Shown here: positions 31,296 through 41,138 of the stretch, in pieces
Position numbering within the stretch: the stretch's first letter is position 1
Layout: the number at the start of each line of letters is the position of its first letter
NCBI GenBank assembly: GCA_008704415.1
Contig: VXIS01000165.1
Coordinates: forward strand, 37,016-101,015
Direction: 5' to 3'
DNA: 64,000 nucleotides
Source: Sphaerosporella brunnea
Taxonomy: Eukaryota; Ascomycota; Pezizomycetes; Pezizales; Pyronemataceae
The notes under the pieces: generated by a model
Databases searched by the model: none
Told to the model about the DNA's origin: nothing
Seen by the model: the letters and a program-made list of their open reading frames with translations, nothing else
Made by a program: the position numbers and the translations under genes

Positions 31296-32516
31296 TCAAG
31301 CGATGACATCATCCACGATCTCTCCCTCATCGTCCTTCTCGTATAGTTTTCTGTAACCATACTCGGCCATGAGACCACCGCTGACAGCAACTCCGCCGAC
31401 TGTCCAGGCGCACCACTTGAACCAGCGCGAACAGTCTGCTGGATCCTTAATGTTCAGACGTCGGATCATCCAAGTGTTAGCGAGGGCGGTTCCTCCGCAG
31501 CTCCACGCAAAGTAAATCGGACCAAGGCCAGAGATGTAGCCGGCTCCGGCCAAGAGCGAAACCTGGGCGATTCCCAAAGCACTCAGGAAAACCTTTGTGC
31601 GACCCTCGTTGGCAATCGCCGTGCTCTTCACACCGATCTTCTTGTCGTCCTTGATATCTTGAAGGGCATAAATGGTGTCATACAGGACAGTCCAGGCTAC
31701 GTTACTCAGGAAAAGACACGCGGCGGTAGTGGCAACAGTCGGTTCCATCAAGCTGATTCCCATAGCCGGAAATCCCAGCATCGTTCCCCAGCCGAAGGCA
31801 GCTCCGAGGACCGCCTGGGGGTAGTTGGTAATCCTCTTCATTCCGGGGTACGTCGAGACCAGGATCATGCTCGGGATACCAGCGACAATGACCTCCATCG
31901 GGAATTGCAACAGCACTGCAAGCCCAGCAAGGCACTGAACGCCCGCAAAAAGCACCGCGTTTGTAGGGGTGATCGCGCGACGCGCGAGCGGACGGAAACG
32001 CGTCCGAGTGACTTTGTCGTCAATGTTTTGGTCCCACAAGTCGTTGATGGTGCATCCAGCACCCCTCATGATCAGCGCACCGGTGGTAAACAGCGCCGAT
32101 GTATAAATGGCGCCGGTGACTGGAGCAAGCGGTGTCGTCATTGAAGCGGCCATGAACGTCGACCAGATAGTTGGAAACCATAGGTAGACGGTTCCGGTTG
32201 GTTTTTCAATGCGTGCCAACTCAGCATATGGGACCCATGACGAGGGGAGGTATGATAATATGCCCGTGGTTGGCGGAACATAAACCGCCGGTGGGAGCTC
32301 GCGGGGACTTGGATCGTTCGAAGGGACGAGGGTTGCGCCGGATCGAGAGATCAACGCTGCCGGTTTCAGGTGGGGTGAGGCGGTCGGTCTAATATGGATC
32401 TGGACTAACTTCGAACCTCGGGAAACCGAGATATCTCTTGATGCGGAGAACTGTCTGAACAGTCCTGCCCCGAGGGACGCTGTCGGGGGGAGTCGCTGTC
32501 TAAGAAGGGCTGACAT
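31296..32516 (-). CDS. COQ2: 4-hydroxybenzoate polyprenyltransferase, mitochondrial
   Basis: The enzyme attaches the polyprenyl tail to 4-hydroxybenzoate in ubiquinone synthesis, at the inner mitochondrial membrane. The product has 406 residues in one exon. The first 30 or so are rich in Arg, Ser and Leu without acidic residues, a typical targeting presequence. UbiA-family motifs are clear: NDLWDQNID at 158-166 and YDTIYALQDIKDDKKIG at 280-296, the two Asp-rich sites that bind the prenyl diphosphate through Mg2+. Seven to nine membrane spans are visible, starting near residue 112. The TRTRFRPLARR segment after the first motif is also conserved. It is head-to-tail with NUZM, another respiratory gene, 0.56 kb upstream. 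Confidence 0.95.
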   Translation of the reverse strand: MSALLRQRLPPTASLGAGLFRQFSASRDISVSRGSKLVQIHIRPTASPHLKPAALISRSGATLVPSNDPSPRELPPAVYVPPTTGILSYLPSSWVPYAELARIEKPTGTVYLWFPTIWSTFMAASMTTPLAPVTGAIYTSALFTTGALIMRGAGCTINDLWDQNIDDKVTRTRFRPLARRAITPTNAVLFAGVQCLAGLAVLLQFPMEVIVAGIPSMILVSTYPGMKRITNYPQAVLGAAFGWGTMLGFPAMGISLMEPTVATTAACLFLSNVAWTVLYDTIYALQDIKDDKKIGVKSTAIANEGRTKVFLSALGIAQVSLLAGAGYISGLGPIYFAWSCGGTALANTWMIRRLNIKDPADCSRWFKWCAWTVGGVAVSGGLMAEYGYRKLYEKDDEGEIVDDVIA

Positions 32517-33074
32517 GGCGAGGACATGAAAAAGTTAGGGTATTAAATTAAAGACGCTATTCTTCAACTGTCGGCCAGGGTATAAGGCCGGCGTGTGGAG
32601 GAGGGGTAGTAGTAAAGGAATGGGCAAGAGGAGAGAGTAGATCTCCGACGGGCGGCGGCACTTCCCCGTGCCAAGACCCAGGAACATCACACGTGCGTGT
32701 CCAAAGGGCCCTGCCTGTCGGACGTCATGACGGCTTCAAACTATTTACACAGGCAAATACATCGATATCCCTGAACCAAAGAAAGAGATCTGTCGGAGCT
32801 GGTCAAGGAGCAGTCACAAAAGTGAAAGGCAGAGTTAGAACGCTGGTTGTTGAGTTCACAACCCCAATTCGATATTTGGCCCGCCCACACGCATATATTA
32901 CCCTAGATTCCCAGTGGAGGCGCTCATCTCGTCAATCTCAAAGCCTCAATTCATGCCAATGAAGGCTGGGCTGAGTTGTACACAGCCATTCGTGAGAGAA
33001 TAGTATTTCAAGATGTAATGCTGTATGTAAACCCTCCTCCCCTCTAATATACACCCTCCAGGCACCACCTATCC
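32517..33074. other. COQ2 promoter and NUZM 3' region
   Basis: The region between two leftward genes. It holds no supported gene of its own. No specific element is identified. Confidence 0.5.
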
Positions 33075-33660
33075 TTACACAAAGTTCCTGCAAGGGTACT
33101 TGGGAGGGTAGCTCTGGACTTCGTTGGGCGCAATGGACCAGCCTTGGCCAGGGCGCGGGGGCAGTCCATCCTTAGACAAAACCTCCATCGCGTTGACCTT
33201 CTCCAATACCTTGGCCAAAGTGCCCTCCTCGCTCGTAACAGCAATGAGCTGCTTCTGTCCCTCCTCGCCCTTTCCAATTCTGGGAGCAGCGGCAGAGCCA
33301 AGCGTCAACAGACCGGCGATGTCGCTTTGCTTGAAAACGGCGACGCGCGGGTAGTTACGTCGCACATCGCGCTTCCAGTAGGGGTTCTCGGCGATGTCAC
33401 CGGCGGGGAGAGTAACAGGGTCAGTGTAGAGGGTCGGCGGCACCGAGCCGGGGGCGGGGTTGCGGTAGGTGGGGTTGAGTGGGACACCGGAGGAGCGGTT
33501 CGGGTCGATGGCGAAAAAGCGACGGATCTTCTCCCAGATGCCGACAGAGCCAACAGTGTACTTCTGTGAGTGTGTCAATGACAGCCCGAACGATTGCCGG
33601 GAGGGGTGGGTGGACCTTGTAGACAGAGACGACACCGCCGGGGACGTTGCGAGCGGACAT
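33075..33660 (-). CDS. Complex I 21.3 kDa-type subunit (NUZM)
   Basis: This is the fungal-specific accessory subunit of mitochondrial NADH:ubiquinone oxidoreductase known as NUZM in Yarrowia and as a 21.3 kDa subunit in Neurospora. Exons are 33616-33660 and 33075-33563, with a 52 nt intron, giving 177 residues. Characteristic features are the start MSARNVPGGVVSVYK, the join to KYTVGSVGIWEKIRRFFAIDP, then SSGVPLNPTYRNPAPGS, DIAENPYWKRDVRRNYP and the end SYPPKYPCRNFV. The donor is gtccac, a poor match to consensus, but the acceptor and protein join are good. A hydrophobic segment near residue 105 is weak. It is divergent from the RING gene, with 279 bp between the starts. Confidence 0.88.
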
Positions 33661-33939
33661 GATGAAAAGCGACGGGTGCGGGGATCTGTCGAGGCGGTCA
33701 GCAGACTGTTAGGGACATAACAAACCGGGAACCTGAATGCGGGATAACTACTGACGATTCTTAGTCGCGAGGAGGGAGGAGCGTGGAGTTGCTCAAGCTC
33801 AGCAGCACAGGGCGAGTGGAGGTGATCGTGAATGAGTGCAACGGGAACGTTCGCAACAAGGTCGAGGCTTGGCAAACCACGTGTTTTGCCTTGCGGCAGC
33901 CGACTTTCAGCCTTCTCTCCCATACTCCGAGCATCACCA
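33661..33939. promoter_or_regulatory. Divergent promoter region, NUZM and RING gene
   Basis: Only 279 bp separate the two divergent ATGs, so core promoters for both must lie here. Long open frames crossing it are shadows. No TATA element is obvious. Confidence 0.5.
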
Positions 33940-35633
33940 ATGTCCTCTCCCCCGACGATCACCAAACAGCCCGATCAGCCGGGCTATTCTGATGACCTGA
34001 TATTTTATTGTCGCATCTGCTTCAGAGGATTAGCGACTGAAACCCCTCGTGATCCAGATCAACCTGCCTTCTATGTCACCAGTTGTGGTCATCTTGTTTG
34101 TTCGGAGCATGTGTTTCCCAACGGAGGTGAGTGGGCCCTGAATTTACAGCCCGTTCCGGAATTAACGCTGTGATGCAGCTCCCCCTGATGCCATGACGAG
34201 AACTCATACTTGTCCATATTGTGAAACAAGCGGAGCTTCATTTGCTGGCCTGCTTGGTGGGAGAGCTGTTTGTTCACAAACCCCCAAGCTGCTAGAAGTA
34301 GCTCTGACGAGATAGAAGCCACCTGCAGGCTTGAAAGACTATTTCACCCCACCAAAGGAGCTTCTTGAAACTTTTGGTGGCGCTTTTAAGGCCGGTGTCC
34401 CATCTCAGGTTCGGCCATCTGATACTGATTTTCAATAGTTTCAGGTAGACCATCTCATCCATTCGGCTGCACACTACAAATCAATCGCAGATAAGCTTGC
34501 AAGTAAGCTAGAAAATCAGAAGGATGTTTTGTTGAGGGTGAAGGACGAATTACTGGAAGCACGAGAACTCAAAAAGTTTGCATTCTTGCCCATTTCCAGC
34601 CGCACCCTTAACACGGAGATTTAGAGAGAACCCGGCCCTTAAAGCCCAAATCGCAAGGCTACAGAAAGAGAACGACAACCTGCGTACCCAATTGGATCCA
34701 TCACAGCGGCAGCAGGGGGATGCTCAGAGACCGCTTCAATCACCAAGTCTGCAGGCATCCAATAACACTTCGCCAACTGGTGTCAACGACAACACTTTAA
34801 AACGGAAGGTTGATGATACGGAGGAACAGAACACCAGAATCAGAGACTTCCGTCGAGTACTGAACGCAAACGTGCGCATTGGGATGCCCCCCCCAGTGCT
34901 CCCCATTCCAACATCCAGTCACAGCCCCCGCAATCCGCAAAACCAAATGCTACAGCATGGGCTGCCCGCCCAGGCTTTTATGAACAAAGACCACTACGCA
35001 GCACCAAATCACCAGGGTTTTCGCCAAAATAATGGCTTTGAAGAGGAGCAGCGCTTTCAGTGCTCGAACGACGAATATACTCAACAAATGGCCAACCATC
35101 GAAGTTTCCAGAACCAAAATCAAAACTATCAAAGACCACCACAAACTCCCCAGCAGTCTTTCTTTTCTCGGACAGATATCCCCCATACCCCTATCAATTC
35201 CAACCCCCCGTTCCGGAATCCATTTCCAGTCTCGCGATCATATACAGGCGAACATCGCATTTCTTACCTTTCACCTCCGACTTCTCGGCCTGGTTTCGAG
35301 CATCATTATCGTGGCAACGCCAATCCCAACATCACGCCTTCTAAGGGGAGACTCAGCCTTGCACCTCCATCTTCTTCTCATCATTATCCTATCTCAAGTA
35401 TGTCACGAAGCCAGACCATGGATATGGGCAGTAGTGGTGTGAGTCCGTTCTTTTCGAGGCCAGGTTCAGTCGCGGGAGATGGTAGGAACACGTTTGAAGG
35501 CCCTTTCATGCAGCGACCACAATCGTCGCGACCTAGTATGGAGCATGGAACGGGTGGATTAGGGGCCCTCCTCAATGGCTCTGGGAATTACATGGATAGG
35601 CCAGGACTTAGGAGATCTGTCAGAAGAGAATGA
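33940..35633 (+). CDS. RING-finger protein, Zip3/HEI10-like
   Basis: Exons are 33940-34126, 34179-34256, 34329-34408, about 34439-34575 and 34619-35633, giving about 498 residues. The N-terminal RING has Cys24, Cys27, Cys49, His51, Cys54, His57, Cys74 and Cys77. It is followed by a conserved stretch (LKDYFTPPKELLETFGGAF) and a coiled coil (residues about 118-185, with ADKLASKLENQKDVLLRVK and ALKAQIARLQKENDNLR). The last 300 residues are disordered and rich in Asn, Gln, Pro and Ser. This order matches Zip3/HEI10-type SUMO or ubiquitin ligases that mark meiotic crossover sites; that role is inferred. The fourth exon may start at 34445. The acceptor of the last exon (cggag) is weak but restores ELKKFRENPALK. 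Confidence 0.8.
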
Positions 35634-36221
35634 CGATCAAAACTGCTTACTGGACAAAGTCAGCTGAACAGCTATTACCGCTAGCTCTGTGATTTGGTTA
35701 TAATCGGAATGAAGCGTTGGCGTGACGACGACCGTGTAGTTTTGAGTGATATTTTGTGATTGTCATAACCAAGGAATCAGTCATCTCGCCGCTTTTGTGT
35801 TAACGTTCCTGGGCTTGAATGATGCGCGCGGCTCCGTTCCCGCGGGGTACAAGCTTAGCGGCTGTGGGTCAAGCCGCAGCACTGACGGTGGTATGACATC
35901 ATACCCGCAGCACGGTATCATGACGACACAAACAAAAAAACAAAGCAGCGGCGGTCTTAGTGTGGCTTTTGAGGGCTCGGCGGCGAGTGCAACTTTTAGG
36001 GCCGCCGTATCAGTGAGGGAGTTTGCCTTAATTGCCGTCATTACGCTTGGCTTGGGGGGCTTTCGGAAGCTGCAGCAACCAACAATGACGATGTGCTGCT
36101 CTCACGAAGTTGTTTAAAACCCATCCTTTTTTCTCCTCTTTTCCTCCTCATCTCACTCAATTTACCCCACACATCCACCCACCAACCAACCACAACCCAC
36201 AAGCAAAACGTCACCTTCAAC
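35634..36221. other. Intergenic, promoter of the DUF1761 gene
   Basis: No gene is supported. The 60 bp before the ATG at 36222 is a C/A-rich leader (ccacccaccaaccaacc), typical of highly expressed fungal genes. Confidence 0.5.
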
Positions 36222-36851
36222 ATGTCCCCGTAAGCCCCCCTCATCACTTCTAAACACCGTAACTGACCAATCTCTTTCTACAGCTACACAATCGACTATC
36301 TCCCCCCCGTCAAGCCCTCCGCAATCGCACTGGGCACCGTCTTCAACCACGCCGCTAACTTGGCGGTGCTCGCCCCGGTCTTTGGCGAGACCTACCGCCG
36401 CGCACAGCACGCAGACTCGAAGGAGGAATTCATCAAGAGCCGGGAAGCGGCGTCTGCAGCCGCACTCTACGGGTCTACCCTTGTAGGCTCGGGAATCCAG
36501 ACGTATGCCGTTGCTGCGATCCTGAACCATTGCGGTGTGCTCTCGTATAAGGGTGCCGCGTATGTTGGTGGACTCATTTTTGCGGCCACGAGTATGCCGC
36601 AGGTAATTTCCCCTCCCCAGCCCCCCCCCCCCCCACAAACCAGACTATGAGTGGGGAGATAGCGGGGAATGGTGATGGTGATTGTGACTGATGGGTTTGG
36701 TTGGGCATAGTTGGTCTCCCAGGTCTTCCAGGAACGTAGGCCTGCGGAAATGGTCGCCGTTAAGGCCGCGGTCAACCTGGTTGATACCGTCGGACTGTCG
36801 CTGTTCTTGACTTGGTGGGGGACTCGGCCGGCGCATGATCTGCTGCGATAG
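36222..36851 (+). CDS. DUF1761-like small membrane protein
   Basis: Exons are 36222-36229, 36284-36602 and 36711-36851, giving 155 residues. The first exon is only eight bases (ATG TCC CC) and is followed by a canonical gtaagc donor; the start was chosen because the next exon lacks a suitable Met. Four hydrophobic segments are visible: about 14-30, 62-85, 92-108 and 131-148. The order of spans and the C-terminal WWGTRP resemble the DUF1761 family, whose function is unknown. The second intron has a C run of 12 just after its donor. The call of coding status is strong and the family assignment moderate. Confidence 0.75.
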
Positions 36852-37557
36852 ATTATTCGCTCGCTCGTGAGGGAATGTGATCTTGCAGGGGGGGCGGGGA
36901 AACGGGGTGTGTGTATTACTACTATGAGTTGGGCTTATTTATAGTTTATGGTTATTTCACCGGCGAAATAGGGGTTGCAATTCAAAGATTGAAACTTGAA
37001 GTCGGTAATGTTGCTCTGCCGCCATAGTGAAAAGATCCCATAAACTCGCCAGTGTTTACTGCCCTTCACCGGAAGCGGAAGATAACCAGCATCTGAAGCC
37101 GGCCCATAACTCGTACCCTTTTTCTTCCGGACGTTTCCAACCCCCATCCGGAATACCTAGATTCACGGAATATCATTCGATCCCTTGGAGGCGGGCATCG
37201 TTTCCGGCGGCGGCGTTTTCCACCGTAAGTTGTGCGGATCAAAACGCCACTGCCTACCGGCCGGTCCGCGGTGAAGATACTCTTCGGATGCGTGGGGTGG
37301 GGGAGAGAACTTTGGGTATTTAGTGGGTATTATTTCTACATACATAATCGAAAGAGAATCTGATGCCAATAACAGATACTTAGAAGGTATGAGGTATCGT
37401 GATCATTATATCTCAGAAAAAAAAAGAGCGTCGAAAAAAAAATTAAAAAAATAAAAAATAACAAAACGAGGTATAAACGAAACCCAACCGCACCCGCGTC
37501 CAATATATAACCATTTCATTGTCAACAAAAGGGATTCGTAATGTCATACGCTTACGC
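36852..37557. other. Convergent intergenic region, A-rich
   Basis: Between the convergent DUF1761 and DUF3824 genes. The part 37415-37466 is very A-rich and probably lies in the 3' region of the leftward gene. Nothing else is recognised. Confidence 0.5.
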
Positions 37558-39579
37558 CTACTCGCGCTCACGAGTAGTAGTAGTCGCCCTCCTTATGCCG
37601 TCCGCAACACCCTCACCGATACGATACGCCACCTCCTGCGCCACAGCATTCCTGTAACCGGCGCCAGCACTCCCAGACCGCGGGCGCGGCGCATGGTCTC
37701 TGATCCCGGCGCCGTGACCAGTCTCTCGGGGACTCTGCGGGGAGACAACGTTGCGGATCATATTTCCGATGCCACTGAGACGGCGCGGTGGAGGCGAGGA
37801 CTCGCTGTCGTCCTCCCGGTGATGGTGATGGTGATGATGGCGGTGCTTCTGGTGTCTTCGCTCCTCGTTAGTTAGCCGGCGGTGGGGAGACCCCCCGTCT
37901 GCGGATCTTGCGCGTCGCTCCTGCTTCCGCAGGTGGTGCCGCTCGGCGAGTGCGCCTGCCATGGTTGCGGCCGTGACGGCGGCGAGCTGCCCCACGCGCG
38001 AGTGGTCGCGTTGGCGTGGCGGTGAGTGGGTGCGGCTGCGGCGGCGGAGGATGCCGGGACGGCTGGGAGTGCGCTCGCGCTCGCGTTGTTTGTGATGCTT
38101 GTGGAGTTCGTGGGCGGCGAGGGCGGCGCCGCCGAGGAGTGCTACGTTGCGGAGCTTGTGCGAGGAAGAGGCGGTGGAGGATGTGGATGATGTAGAGGAG
38201 GAGCGGCGACGACGGAGGATGCCCGGGCGGCTGTGGGAGCGGGCGCGGTGTGCGGCAACCCCGGTGGCGCCGAGGCCAAGCGCTGCATTGCGGGGCTTGT
38301 GGGAGGAGTGGTTTGAGGAAGCTGATGAAGATCGCCGGTGGCGGAGGATACCTGGGCGGCTATGGGAACCGGCTCGGTGTGCAGCTGGCCCGGCGGCGCC
38401 GAGGCCAAGCACCGCATTGTGGCGGTGGCCACGATCCGAGCCACTAGCGGAGGAGGAGCGGGACCGCGAGCGAGCCCGATGGTCATGGATCGCTTTTGCG
38501 GCAAGACCAACGGCCGTTGCACCCGCTGCTGCGGCAGCAAGATTGCGGCCTCGGTGGGATTTATGGCCCTCCTCGTCGGATGGGTATGAGGAATGAGAGC
38601 CCCGGGACTGGCTACGGCGATGCTCAAAATGTTTATGGGCGGCCAGTCCGGCGGCAGTGGCTCCGAGAGCAGCAACGGCAACATGACGGCCCGGATGCCG
38701 ACCGAAACGGCCCTCGTTGGAAGATGTGCTGGAAGAGCGAGAGCGTTGAGAAGCTCGTGAGCGTGCACGCCGCCTATGGGCATCGTACATTTCCTTTGCC
38801 GCACCAGCAGCGGCGATTCCAAGCCCTGCTTCGGCGAGATGGAGGGCACGACGGTGGGGATCATGACTCTCATCGTACCAACCCGGATGCCGCTCACGCT
38901 CGTGGACATGGTGTTCGCGGTAGCCTTCATAGAGTTTATGCGCACCTACGGCTCCCAAACCGGCTTCGGCAATGTGGCGGACTGGATGGTGACTAGGTGA
39001 GGCTTCGGTGGAACGGCGTCGGCGGTGTCTGGAGAGCTCTCTCGCTCCGAGGGCTACAGCTCCAGCCTCCACGATGTGGCGACCAGCATGGTCGTGGCGG
39101 ACAAGTCTTCGCGGAGAACCATGGCGCTGACCCTCATGAGCTGCAAGTGCACCGCCCGCGGCAAGGGCACCGAGTTCAGCTCTGCGGCGACGGCGGCGTC
39201 GTCCCGTCGATCCATCGATGTAGATGGTTTCGGTCTCGTCGCAAGTGGAACAGTAGGAATCTGAGTCGTATCCGGTGCTTCTCGCCCTTCCTCTCCGCTC
39301 AACGATAAACTCTCCGCTGCTACGGTAGTAACGTCTCCCACCGGCAGGCTCAATAATGTATTCTCTATCCCGGACGATCTCAACCTCTGCTGGGACAATA
39401 CGTTCCTGATGGATGACTAGTGGTGAAAGTGGACGCTGATATTCCACATGGTGAGAAGGAAGTTCGATGGTGGAGTTGGAAGCGTTGCTTGATATTTCGA
39501 ACACTCTATCGCGCTCAACGTATTGTCTCCGCCGCATCGACGGGGGGATAAGGATCGAATCGTCAAGGACAACCGGCAT
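37558..39579 (-). CDS. DUF3824-type Arg/His-rich protein
   Basis: The 673-residue product starts MPVVLDDSILIPPSMRRRQYVERDR, a beginning I associate with fungal DUF3824 proteins (given as the first 25 residues in two parts: MPVVLDDSIL then IPPSMRRRQYVERDR). The ATG at 39579 is chosen over the longer open frame because the upstream part comes from a repeat. The middle is built of repeats: a Gly/Ala-rich helix of about 20 residues (for example AEAGLGAVGAHKLYEGYREH) alternates with Arg/Ser-rich linkers, and HSRPGILRRRRSSS occurs in several variants. The C-terminal third has eight consecutive His. The Gly/Ala helices could insert in membranes. The function is unknown; some relatives are linked to stress or cell periphery. 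Confidence 0.75.
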   Translation of the reverse strand: MPVVLDDSILIPPSMRRRQYVERDRVFEISSNASNSTIELPSHHVEYQRPLSPLVIHQERIVPAEVEIVRDREYIIEPAGGRRYYRSSGEFIVERRGRARSTGYDSDSYCSTCDETETIYIDGSTGRRRRRRRAELGALAAGGALAAHEGQRHGSPRRLVRHDHAGRHIVEAGAVALGARELSRHRRRRSTEASPSHHPVRHIAEAGLGAVGAHKLYEGYREHHVHERERHPGWYDESHDPHRRALHLAEAGLGIAAAGAAKEMYDAHRRRARSRASQRSRSSSTSSNEGRFGRHPGRHVAVAALGATAAGLAAHKHFEHRRSQSRGSHSSYPSDEEGHKSHRGRNLAAAAAGATAVGLAAKAIHDHRARSRSRSSSASGSDRGHRHNAVLGLGAAGPAAHRAGSHSRPGILRHRRSSSASSNHSSHKPRNAALGLGATGVAAHRARSHSRPGILRRRRSSSTSSTSSTASSSHKLRNVALLGGAALAAHELHKHHKQRERERTPSRPGILRRRSRTHSPPRQRDHSRVGQLAAVTAATMAGALAERHHLRKQERRARSADGGSPHRRLTNEERRHQKHRHHHHHHHREDDSESSPPPRRLSGIGNMIRNVVSPQSPRETGHGAGIRDHAPRPRSGSAGAGYRNAVAQEVAYRIGEGVADGIRRATTTTRERE

Positions 39580-39613
39580 CTTTCTGTGTTGGGTGATTAT
39601 TCGGGTAGCTACT

Positions 39614-39675
39614 GCTGTATGCTGTATGCTGTGTGCTGTATGCTGTATGCTGTATGCTGTATGCTGTATGCTGTA
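39614..39675. repeat. 7 bp minisatellite in the DUF3824 leader
   Basis: About nine tandem copies of gctgtat, one with a single change to gctgtgt, lie 35-96 bp upstream of the DUF3824 ATG, in what should be its 5' untranslated region or core promoter. The unit length is not a multiple of three, in keeping with a non-coding position. Confidence 0.9.
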
Positions 39676-41138
39676 GTACCAGGGCAAAGACGTGCAATAT
39701 ATACACAGCAATCCCCAAGATATAAATCGTTTTTCTTTTTCTTTTTCTGGTTGATGCTGATGGTAGATAAAGAAGATGAGGAGAAAGGGCCAGGGACGAT
39801 GCCTATGTAGGCCGGGTCGCTTGACAAGGCAGAGACGCTGGTGACGTTTCTTGGTGGTCACATCCTGTCACGAACCCTGTCGATGATGCTCACCACCATG
39901 CGTCATCGTGCGCAACACCTTTCTCGAACGCTCCAACAGCTTCCCCCAGAAAATAATCAAAGGCAGTGCCCGCCAGCGAGGGGAAAGCCGGAAGGGCGCT
40001 TTCCCTGAAAGTTGACGACTGATGATCGCACATGACAGGGTGGTGAGGACTCGATCCGCAACTTCCCGGCGTTGCGTACGTCCCGCCCAATCATATCAGC
40101 CTTATGGACAGAGTCTGGAGCCTCGTCAGGCAAACGAGCCGTAATCATGCCTCGGTTGACATGCCAGGCAGCAGTCGATCCAATCCATTGCAGTGAGTAG
40201 TGCAATACATCGTGAAGGTAGAAGAGGCCCTGCCATTTGGAAAAGAAAATACCGGGAGATCATGCAGGGCGCCCTAGCGGGTGGATCGAGAGATGCGTGA
40301 CCTTGTAGTTGAAGGGCTTGGGAGATCCCATGGCTTGTCTCTACATGCCTCAGGTGCGGTCTGATGTGAGACAAAGCTGAGCGAATGATTAGGGTGCGGG
40401 TTGGGGCGCAAGTTAGGGCAAGCTCCGTTAGACGGCGGGCATGTATAACAAAGACGGTCCGCGATTTCAGAGCAGACCTCCGGGAAGTGTCCAGCCCTCT
40501 CGTCACAGCTCCCTTAGCAGTGCCAACATCCTACTTTGCGAAACTTTCTTCCGCCTTTCAGAAACAGGAACTTGTCGAGCTTGTTTCCTCTATCGGATAT
40601 ATGCCATCTATCCTTCCCAGTTTGAGCCCTCCCCGGAACGCCCTGCAGCCTGCAGAGGATGCCAGAATGTTTGAGATGTTAGACGATTATTGGGCGTTGT
40701 GACGGAGTGGCTTGCCATCCACCTCGATCTGATATACCGGCCGAGCGGTTTTGCCGGAGAAGAAGACCTCGGTTGGAGATGGAACGAAACTTTGCTTCTC
40801 CAGAGCGATTGAAGCCGCTTTCCTATTTTGGCTGGGGGGTGGACACCATAACTAGGATCTGAGAGAGAGGTTTCTGTCGCCGAGGAATGAGTAATAGCCC
40901 GGCGGCCATTGGCTACATTGAATGAAGAGAGGACTTAAACACGGATGATCTTCGCGCGTTGCGGGGAGACCATCGGTTGAACAGATCGTCGGTACCACTT
41001 TCCCGAGCGGACCCCACGGGACAACATAGGTAAATTAATAGATATCCCGATAGCCGATAACGACTCCAGTAAGCACGGCAAGAATATCGGGCGTACTCCA
41101 TATCATTTCCTCCTGTCCATCTCTCCTCAGCATCCACC
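39676..41138. other. Intergenic, no supported gene
   Basis: Open frames of 105-126 codons exist on both strands near 40126-40702, but neither has a domain. The region includes promoters of the divergent DUF3824 and lactate dehydrogenase genes. Confidence 0.45.

Noticed and set aside
38099..38996. Plus-strand frames of 165-166 codons inside the DUF3824 gene
   Set aside because: They arise from the Arg/Gly/Ala-rich repeats of the leftward gene and have no family likeness.
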